NCBI GenBank assembly: GCA_002084545.1 | Contig: NBLJ01000007.1 | Location: 22,553-86,552, forward strand | From: Desulfobacteraceae bacterium 4572_123 | GTDB taxonomy: Bacteria > Desulfobacterota > Desulfobacteria > Desulfobacterales > 4572-123 | DNA length: 64,000 nucleotides | Reading direction: 5' to 3' | Part shown: one piece after another, positions 57,776 to 64,000 of the stretch | Numbering within the stretch: position 1 is the first letter of the stretch | Layout: each line of letters starts with the position of its first letter | The notes under the pieces: model-generated | The model's input: only the letters and a program-made list of their open reading frames with translations | Databases searched by the model: none | Told to the model about the DNA's origin: nothing | Made by a program: the position numbers and the translations under genes

Positions 57776-58090
57776 ATGTACTGGAGAAAACCACTGGATC
57801 AGGACCGCATCAAAGTGCCCCGTGGTGTCATCCATATTATCGAGGAGCGATGCAAAGGGTGCGGGTTTTGTGTAGAATTCTGCCCCCAGAAAGTTTTGAT
57901 CATGTCGGATCATACCAATGCCAAAGGATACCATCCCCCTGAAATAAAAGACGGCTCACATTGCGTCAACTGCGGGCTCTGCTCGCTGCTCTGCCCTGAT
58001 TTTGCCATTTTTGTTGAAGATAAAGTCAGCCGGACACCTGAAAAGATAGAACCCAAAAGAAAAACAGAGGCTAAAAATGACGAAACCTAA
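57776..58090 (+). CDS. korD: 2-oxoacid:ferredoxin oxidoreductase delta (ferredoxin) subunit
   Basis: A 104-residue polyferredoxin subunit with two 4Fe-4S motifs, CKGCGFCVEFCPQKVL and CVNCGLCSLLCPDFAI. GGAG lies seven bases before the ATG. It carries electrons from the thiamine-diphosphate enzyme to ferredoxin. The 3' end overlaps korA by 14 bases. Confidence 0.88.
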   Translation: MYWRKPLDQDRIKVPRGVIHIIEERCKGCGFCVEFCPQKVLIMSDHTNAKGYHPPEIKDGSHCVNCGLCSLLCPDFAIFVEDKVSRTPEKIEPKRKTEAKNDET

Positions 58091-59270
58091 AGGTCTGCTC
58101 CAGGGGGATCATTTCCTCCTGGGAGATTATGCCGCGGCGGAAGGTGCAATCCTTGCAGGATGCCGGTTTTTTGCAGGATATCCGATCACTCCGGCAACGG
58201 AAATTGCCGAGCGCATGTCCACCCGAATGCCCCAGGTTGACGGCACATATATACAAATGGAAGATGAAATTGCGTCCATGAACGCAATCCTGGGAGCTTC
58301 ATGGTCGGGGGCTAAGTCCATGACGGCCACCAGCGGCCCCGGCTTTTCACTCATGATGGAAAACCTTGGATTGGGCATCATGCTGGAGACACCTTGTGTC
58401 CTTGTCAATGTGCAGAGAGGCGGCCCTTCCACAGGTCTGCCGACCCTGGTGGCACAGCAGGATATGATGCAGGCGAGATGGGGGTCTCATGGAGATTATG
58501 AAATTATTGCCCTGTCTCCCGGCTCTCCCCAGGAGTTCTTTGATCTGACAATTCGTGCCTTCAACCTGGCTGAGAAATATCGCACACCGGTACTGATCAT
58601 GGCTGATGCCGAAGTGGGACATATGACTGAAAAGGTGGTCATTCCGGATCCCGATGAAATTGAAATCATCAACCGCCCCCTTGTTCACAAAGGCGACATT
58701 GAACCGGGCCTTTTCAGAATCTACAGGGACATGAACCAGTGCAGGGGAGATGCCCGTGTATCCCCCATGGCCCTGGCCGGAGAAGGTTTTCGATTTCATG
58801 TGACCGGCCTGACCCATGATGAACGCGGGTATCCGGATATGAGTGCAAAAGGAAATAAGTGGAATGTGGAAAGGATAATAAACAAGATCCGCGACAACCT
58901 GGATGATATCATTATGCTTGAAGAGGAAAACCTTGATAACGCGGAAGTAGTGGTGGTTTCATACGGCATTTCCGCAAGGACCTCTTTATGGCCGATTGAA
59001 CTGGCAAGAAAAGAAGGAATACGGGTTGGATTATTAAAACTGATTACGGTGTGGCCATTTCCGGAAGAAAAAATTAAAAGGCTGGCCGGTTCCATACAGG
59101 CGTTCGTGGTGCCTGAAATCAACATGGGGCAGGTGGTCAGGGAAGTGGAGCGATGCGCGGCGGGAACGGCCCGGGTTTTCGGTGTCCATCGCCCGGGGGG
59201 TGAAGTTCTGGAGCCGGTTGCCGTGCTGGATACTATACGGCGTGCCGCGGGCAGGCCGACTGAAAAGTAG
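58077..59270 (+). CDS. korA: 2-oxoacid:ferredoxin oxidoreductase alpha subunit
   Basis: A 397-residue alpha subunit. Segments ILAGCRFFAGYPITPATEIA, GAKSMTATSGPGFSLMMENL and CVLVNVQRGGPSTGLPT are typical of 2-oxoglutarate:ferredoxin oxidoreductases (KorA/OorA). The second half (VVVSYGISARTSLWPIELAR) is the transketolase-type C-terminal domain. With KorB it binds thiamine diphosphate and cleaves 2-oxoglutarate or a similar 2-oxoacid. Confidence 0.9.
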   Translation: MTKPKGLLQGDHFLLGDYAAAEGAILAGCRFFAGYPITPATEIAERMSTRMPQVDGTYIQMEDEIASMNAILGASWSGAKSMTATSGPGFSLMMENLGLGIMLETPCVLVNVQRGGPSTGLPTLVAQQDMMQARWGSHGDYEIIALSPGSPQEFFDLTIRAFNLAEKYRTPVLIMADAEVGHMTEKVVIPDPDEIEIINRPLVHKGDIEPGLFRIYRDMNQCRGDARVSPMALAGEGFRFHVTGLTHDERGYPDMSAKGNKWNVERIINKIRDNLDDIIMLEEENLDNAEVVVVSYGISARTSLWPIELARKEGIRVGLLKLITVWPFPEEKIKRLAGSIQAFVVPEINMGQVVREVERCAAGTARVFGVHRPGGEVLEPVAVLDTIRRAAGRPTEK

Positions 59271-59293
59271 TTTTAAAAGAAAGGCAAACACAA

Positions 59294-60853
59294 ATGACTG
59301 CAAATAAGGCACCCATCGGTGGATCCGCCCATCTGTCAGGATACGAGCCGCCCGACCGGAGCGACTGGGAAACCGGGCTTCACCCCATGGATAATCTGTT
59401 ACGAGGGGAACGGCTGCCTCACATCTGGTGCCAGGGATGCGGCCTGGGAACGGCCCTGACCACTTTTATCAGTTCACTTCAATGGCTGGTGAAAAATAAG
59501 AACTGGGACCTGGATAAAGTGGCCGTTGTTTCCGGTATCGGCTGTTCAGGACGTGTAGCGGGTTACATGCGGCTTGATTCATTCCATACCACCCATGGCA
59601 GGGCCATACCCTTTGCCACGGGTTTAAAACTTGCGAATCCCGGGCTGAAGGTTGTTGTTTTTTCAGGTGATGGAGACATTGCCGGAATCGGGGGAAATCA
59701 TTTTATCCATGCTGCCCGGCGAAACCTGGATATCACGGTAATATGCGTTAATAATTTCAATTACGGAATGACCGGGGGACAGGTGGGATCCACCACCCCC
59801 CATGCTGCCCGGGCAGTGACGACACAGTATGGCAATTTTGAATACCCGTTTAACCTGCCGTATCTGGCCGCCGCGGGGGGTGCCTCCTTTATGGCCCGCT
59901 GGACCGTTCTCCATGCCCGGAGGCTGGAATGGACCCTTAGAGAAGCCCTGGAGCACCGGGGATTCAGTTTTGTAGAGATCATTGCGCCCTGTTCCACGGC
60001 CTATGCCCGCTGGAACCCTGAAGGCAAAGGGCTGGATCCGCAAAATTTGAAACGACGGGGCCTGGAAGTGATGAAACATTACCAGAAAGTGGGAAAAATC
60101 TCCCCGGAGACACATCCCAAAGATGCCGATATAAAGGTGGATGAAAACGGGGTGATCACGGAAATCGTTGAAGGCAAATTCATCGATGATCCCAAACCTG
60201 ATCTTCAAAAATCCATCGACCAGATGGCAAAAGCCGCTGAAAAGAAATGGAAGACGGTAAAACAGGGCATAAAAAACAGGCCCAGGCTTAAGGCCCGGAA
60301 AGGCCATGTCCCGCGCACCGAGCTGCAACTGGGTGGTTTTGGTGGCCAGGGAATTATCAGTGCCGGTAAAATCATCGGTCAGGCCGCAGCCATATATGAC
60401 AAACTGGAAGCTTGTTTTACACAGAGTTACGGCCCGGAAGCCCGTGGCGGTGCAGCGGGATCACAGGTAGTGATATCGAGTGCTCCCATCCATTATCCCA
60501 ATATTACAGAGCCCGGGAGTGCTGTGATCATGTCCCAGGGTGCATATGAAAAATATGTACCCCTTTTGACTTCAGGGGCAATGTTACTGATCGACGACGG
60601 GCTGGTAAAACCGCCGGACAATCACCGGGATGACATCATTACCCATGGCATTCCGGCCACAAAAACAGCAGAGGATCTGGGTAATGTCAGGGCTGCCAAC
60701 ACGGTGATGCTCGGCTTCTGGACGGCCGTAGTGGGGGCGGTAACCCGGGAAGCCATGCAGTATTCATTATCGGAATCCGTGCCGGGAAAAACGGTGGAAG
60801 TCAACCTGAAAGCATTTGAACATGGTTATCAGGCAGGTATGAAATTGAAATAA
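59294..60853 (+). CDS. korB: 2-oxoacid:ferredoxin oxidoreductase, fused beta-gamma subunit
   Basis: A 519-residue fusion. Residues 1 to about 300 are the thiamine-diphosphate beta subunit: WCQGCGLGTAL, SGIGCSGRVAGY, and FSGDGDIAGIGGNHFIHA with CVNNFNYGMTGGQ. From about residue 345 (TELQLGGFGGQGIISAGKII) it is the gamma subunit, with CFTQSYGPEARGGAAGSQV. Most organisms keep KorB and KorC separate. It lies 23 bases after korA. The specific substrate (2-oxoglutarate or another 2-oxoacid) is inferred from the KorA family. Confidence 0.88.
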   Translation: MTANKAPIGGSAHLSGYEPPDRSDWETGLHPMDNLLRGERLPHIWCQGCGLGTALTTFISSLQWLVKNKNWDLDKVAVVSGIGCSGRVAGYMRLDSFHTTHGRAIPFATGLKLANPGLKVVVFSGDGDIAGIGGNHFIHAARRNLDITVICVNNFNYGMTGGQVGSTTPHAARAVTTQYGNFEYPFNLPYLAAAGGASFMARWTVLHARRLEWTLREALEHRGFSFVEIIAPCSTAYARWNPEGKGLDPQNLKRRGLEVMKHYQKVGKISPETHPKDADIKVDENGVITEIVEGKFIDDPKPDLQKSIDQMAKAAEKKWKTVKQGIKNRPRLKARKGHVPRTELQLGGFGGQGIISAGKIIGQAAAIYDKLEACFTQSYGPEARGGAAGSQVVISSAPIHYPNITEPGSAVIMSQGAYEKYVPLLTSGAMLLIDDGLVKPPDNHRDDIITHGIPATKTAEDLGNVRAANTVMLGFWTAVVGAVTREAMQYSLSESVPGKTVEVNLKAFEHGYQAGMKLK

Positions 60854-60879
60854 AAAATGACAAGCAGGAGGAACGGTCG

Positions 60880-63800
60880 GTGAATCAGGGTGTTTTAATT
60901 ATTGGCGGGAGTGAGGCCGGAATTCAATCGGCCCTGGATCTTGCCGATGCAGGTGTGAATGTTCACATGATTGAGTCATCGCCGTTTCTGGGTAAAAAAC
61001 ACCATTCCAGATTACCATCCCACCTGTATCATACACGTATGCTGGAGGCAGCCAGGCACCCCGGCATTACTCTGTGGACCAATACCGATCTGGATAAAAT
61101 TGATGGCATGGCCGGAAATTATCAGGTCAGACTTCGCAAAAATCCCAGGTACGTTGACCTGAACAAATGCACGGCCTGTGGCGACTGCATCGAGGTCTGC
61201 CCTGTGACTGTTCCTTTGCAAGGCCGTAAAGCGATTTATATCAAAGATAATAACGAGCCGGGTTGCGCCGCAATCGACAAGTTCGGTAAAGCGCCATGTA
61301 CGGATGCCTGCCCGGGAGGAATTCATGTTCAGGGTTATGTGGCCCTGGTTGCGGCAGGACGATTTCAGGAGGCCATCGATCTGATTAAAGAAGCGATCCC
61401 GTTTCCCGGGATATGCGGGAGAATATGCACCCATCCCTGTGAAATCGCATGCCGCAGGAATGAGGTGGATTCACCTGTTTCCATACGTCTGCTCAAACGG
61501 TTTGTATCCGACTGGGAACGCCGGCAATCGAAAAAACCACCCGAGCCCGCTTTGAAAAAATCTAAAAATAAAAAAAGTGCGAAAAAGGTTGCCGTGATCG
61601 GTGCCGGCCCTGCCGGCATGACAGCGGCCGGTTTTCTGGCAGGCAAAGGATACCCGGTGACTGTATATGACAAATTGCCGGTCATAGGCGGCATGCTTGC
61701 TGTCGGCATACCAGCCTATCGGCTGCCCCGGGATGTGATCGCACGGGAATATGAAACCATCCGAAAGCAGGGTGTGGATATCCGGCTCAATACCAGCATC
61801 GGTACTCAGGGCGATTATTCCATGGAGGATCTTTTATCAAAAAAATATGAAGCGGTTTGTCTCACGGTCGGCGCACACAAAAGCCTGTCTCTTGGTATCC
61901 CCGGCGAAAAGTTGAAAGGAGTGGTTCAGGGGATAGATCTGCTGAAAACGGTCAGTCTTTCGCAACAGACAAATGATCCGGCCTGGCAAAAGTCCCTGGA
62001 AACCTTGCTGCCCCGTGGCCCAAAGACCCGGGCCGCGGTATTGGGAGGCGGTAATACGGCCATGGATGTTTCCCGGACATTGAGGAGGCTGGGCCTGTCG
62101 GAAGTGAAAATACTGTACCGGCGTACACGCGATGAAATGCCTGCCCTTGCGGAAGAGATTAAAGATACTGAAAATGAAGGGGTGCAAATTCAACTGCTGA
62201 CCGCACCGAAATCTATCACGGGAAATAAAAAGAGCTGTGTGTCCGGACTTGAATGCCTCCGCATGAAGCTGGGAGCCCCGGATCGAAGCGGCCGCCGCAG
62301 ACCCATACCTGTTCAAGGGAGCGAATATCATATAGACCTGGACCTGCTTGTTATAGCCATCGGGCAGGAACCGGACTTTGGTTTCATGAGCAATGATACG
62401 GGTATTGTTATCGGTAAAGATCGGCGTATCCAGGTGAACGCTGAAAGCTTTATGACAAGTTGCAGCGGAATATTTGCCGCGGGTGACGTGGTGACCCGCG
62501 ATGGGATGTCGGCTATTGAGGCCATTGGCATGGGGAAAAAAATGGCGCGGGAGGTCGATCTCTTTTTAAAAGGAGAAAAAAACAGGAACACACCGGAAAA
62601 ACTATTTCGACCGCCCGTGTCCGACCGGGAAATGACCCCGGAGGAACTGACCCCCATACCGAAAATTCAAGTCCCTGTCCTCCCCCTTGAAAAACGCATG
62701 CAGGGATTTGATGAGGTGGAGACGGGGTATTCCAGGGACGAGGCCGTCAAGGAAGCCGAGCGCTGCCTCGAATGCGGTCCATGCAGTGAATGCATGGCCT
62801 GTGTCCGTGTTTGTAAAGCAGACGCACTGAACCATAACCAGACTGTAAGGATAGTAAACCTGAATGTGGCTACGGTGATTTGTGCGGACGATCCTGAAAT
62901 TGCCTTTCAATATTTATCCAAAGCACCGGGGGATATCATCAGTATCCCTCCTGATGACCCTGTCATGGGCTCTGCCGCAGCTTCCCGGGTCAGGACAAAC
63001 CTGGCATTTGAAACGGTTATGCAACACCCGCGGAACCTGGTTGCCGAATCGATATCGGATTTAAGAATCGGAGTTTATATCTGCCGGTGCGGGGATGACA
63101 TGGGCGGCGTAATCCGGACGGAAACACTCCAAAACAGAATCCTGGGGCATGCGGATGTGGTCCATGGCGATATTTTACCTTACGCCTGCCGGATGGATGC
63201 CGCAACAAAGATTAAACAGGATATATCCGATCATCGACTGAACAGGGTAGTCCTGGCGGCATGTTCATGCTGTTCTTCAGGCCAGGTCTGTTTCAGCTGC
63301 ACCTTTCAGAGGGTTCGCTGTAAGGAAAATCTGGGGATGTATCAACCTGTGCAGGGAACCGGCGGCAACCCGAACCACGGCCTTTCGCTTCCCGTGAATT
63401 TTGAATTTGTCAATATCAGGGAACAATGCGCCCTGGTGCATAAAGACAACCCCGGCCTGGCCACGGAAAAGGCTGATATCCTGATCAATGGAGCTATTTC
63501 CCAAATAAGGCAATCTACCATTGAACCTTCGGAACCATTAATCAGGGAAAGATCCGTAATGATACTGGGAAAAGGCCGTGCTTCAAAAATATGCCTTGAA
63601 GCGTTGAATAATTCAGGTATAAATACGGCCCGCCTGTTGGACATCTCATCTTCAATAGATCATTCAAATGGTTATTATACCATGAACCGAAACGGTCACA
63701 CCGTAAAATCCCTTTCAATCATCGTGACGCCCAGGGATGAACCGGAAGCTGATCAAATCATGGCCCGATTAAATTCAGGTAATTCAGGACATGATGTCGT

Positions 63801-64000
63801 GTATCAAACCGGTCAAATGGAAACCACACGGCCCGGTATATTTTTCTGTGACCCCGGTCTTGAACCGGATTTGACAGGCCGGGCAGTAGCGGCACGCTGC
63901 CGCGCATGGATGGGCCGGGTTCAGGGCTACCCGAAAAAGGTTTCCGGGAAGGTAGACCCCAGAAGGTGCAGGATGTGTTACACCTGCATGGGCATATGTG
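60880..64000 (+). CDS. large HdrA/GltD-type iron-sulfur flavoprotein, 3' truncated
   Basis: A GTG-initiated gene (AGGAGG eight bases upstream) of at least 1040 codons cut by the right edge. Residues 1-90 form an HdrA-like Rossmann start (VLIIGGSEAG). A 4Fe-4S motif CTACGDCIEVCPVT is at about 96. A glutamate-synthase small-chain-type module follows: CGRICTHPCEIACRR at about 180, FAD motif VAVIGAGPAGMTAAG at about 238, NADPH motif AVLGGGNTAMDVSR at about 387, GIFAAGDVV at about 531. Then a ferredoxin-like CLECGPCSECMACVRVC at about 629, and an HdrA C-terminal-like part with IGVYICRCGDD at about 731 and CSCCSSGQVCFSC at about 793. It ends mid-motif at CRMCYTCMGIC. It may pass electrons between NAD(P)H and the Kor ferredoxin. 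Confidence 0.82.
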   Translation, partial: MNQGVLIIGGSEAGIQSALDLADAGVNVHMIESSPFLGKKHHSRLPSHLYHTRMLEAARHPGITLWTNTDLDKIDGMAGNYQVRLRKNPRYVDLNKCTACGDCIEVCPVTVPLQGRKAIYIKDNNEPGCAAIDKFGKAPCTDACPGGIHVQGYVALVAAGRFQEAIDLIKEAIPFPGICGRICTHPCEIACRRNEVDSPVSIRLLKRFVSDWERRQSKKPPEPALKKSKNKKSAKKVAVIGAGPAGMTAAGFLAGKGYPVTVYDKLPVIGGMLAVGIPAYRLPRDVIAREYETIRKQGVDIRLNTSIGTQGDYSMEDLLSKKYEAVCLTVGAHKSLSLGIPGEKLKGVVQGIDLLKTVSLSQQTNDPAWQKSLETLLPRGPKTRAAVLGGGNTAMDVSRTLRRLGLSEVKILYRRTRDEMPALAEEIKDTENEGVQIQLLTAPKSITGNKKSCVSGLECLRMKLGAPDRSGRRRPIPVQGSEYHIDLDLLVIAIGQEPDFGFMSNDTGIVIGKDRRIQVNAESFMTSCSGIFAAGDVVTRDGMSAIEAIGMGKKMAREVDLFLKGEKNRNTPEKLFRPPVSDREMTPEELTPIPKIQVPVLPLEKRMQGFDEVETGYSRDEAVKEAERCLECGPCSECMACVRVCKADALNHNQTVRIVNLNVATVICADDPEIAFQYLSKAPGDIISIPPDDPVMGSAAASRVRTNLAFETVMQHPRNLVAESISDLRIGVYICRCGDDMGGVIRTETLQNRILGHADVVHGDILPYACRMDAATKIKQDISDHRLNRVVLAACSCCSSGQVCFSCTFQRVRCKENLGMYQPVQGTGGNPNHGLSLPVNFEFVNIREQCALVHKDNPGLATEKADILINGAISQIRQSTIEPSEPLIRERSVMILGKGRASKICLEALNNSGINTARLLDISSSIDHSNGYYTMNRNGHTVKSLSIIVTPRDEPEADQIMARLNSGNSGHDVVYQTGQMETTRPGIFFCDPGLEPDLTGRAVAARCRAWMGRVQGYPKKVSGKVDPRRCRMCYTCMGIC

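Noticed and set aside
59663..60328. 221-codon minus-strand frame opposite korB
   Set aside because: It lies over the thiamine-diphosphate domain and is a shadow frame.

Overview
This 64-kb window looks like chromosome of an anaerobic, Gram-negative sulfate-reducer-type bacterium of the Desulfobacterota (former Deltaproteobacteria). The inference rests on co-occurrence of Kdo/Lpt outer-membrane genes, an MttB-family methyltransferase with a polyamine/betaine-type ABC importer, a ferredoxin-dependent 2-oxoacid oxidoreductase next to an HdrA-like iron-sulfur flavoprotein, a DUF39 homocysteine-biosynthesis protein and a TrpB2-type tryptophan synthase. No marker such as dsrAB is present, so the family is not fixed.

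Layout. 1-7.1 kb (minus): catabolic/transport operon potD-B-C-A-like, FAD amine oxidase, MttB-type methyltransferase and the first codons of another gene. 7.1-9.9 kb: a repeat-bearing intergenic region and a large TPR/winged-helix/BTAD regulator, the likely controller of that operon. 10.2-12.7 kb (minus): DUF721 protein, tRNA-modification-type methyltransferase, MFS exporter. 12.9-16.3 kb: hflK-hflC, a 32-codon ribosomal bS22-like gene (minus) sharing a terminator with hflC, an unknown HExxH protein, FmdB. 16.5-19.7 kb: groES-groEL and a broken LysM lipoprotein/secreted gene. 19.8-24.1 kb (minus): PilB/GspE ATPase and a 793-residue unknown protein. 24.4-26.5 kb (minus): gap, an internally deleted tpiA, secG, tRNA-Leu(GAG). 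26.7-33.8 kb (minus): kdsA-kdsC-lptC-lptA-lptB-rpoN-hpf-ptsN-rapZ-EIIA(Man). 34-40.9 kb (plus): M23 peptidase, DUF39 protein, thpR, recA, alaS. 41-45.3 kb (minus): lnt, recQ, gph. 45.3-49.7 kb (minus): Fe3+/phosphonate-type ABC importer. 49.8-52.2 kb: AT-rich patch with a histidine phosphatase, a stand-alone release-factor-like protein and two half-permeases. 52.2-55.2 kb (minus): SNF2 helicase with two SWIM fingers. 55.4-64 kb (plus): trp attenuator and trpB2, a small Cys-rich protein, korD-korA-korBC(fusion), and a very large HdrA/GltD-type flavoprotein that runs off the right edge.

The most notable points are: (1) a transcription attenuator in front of trpB2 with a leader ORF carrying four consecutive Trp codons and a probable leaderless start; (2) tpiA lacking about 105 internal codons including both catalytic residues, and a LysM gene broken by a frameshift plus probable internal loss about 5 kb away; (3) a bS22/AURKAIP1-like 32-residue ribosomal protein gene; (4) a nested set of TGTAAC/GTTACA sites and a 13-bp direct repeat beside the BTAD regulator; (5) a 2-oxoacid:ferredoxin oxidoreductase with fused beta and gamma subunits followed by an HdrA-GltD mosaic protein whose first HdrA cysteine motif is missing. 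I see no CRISPR array, transposase or phage module.
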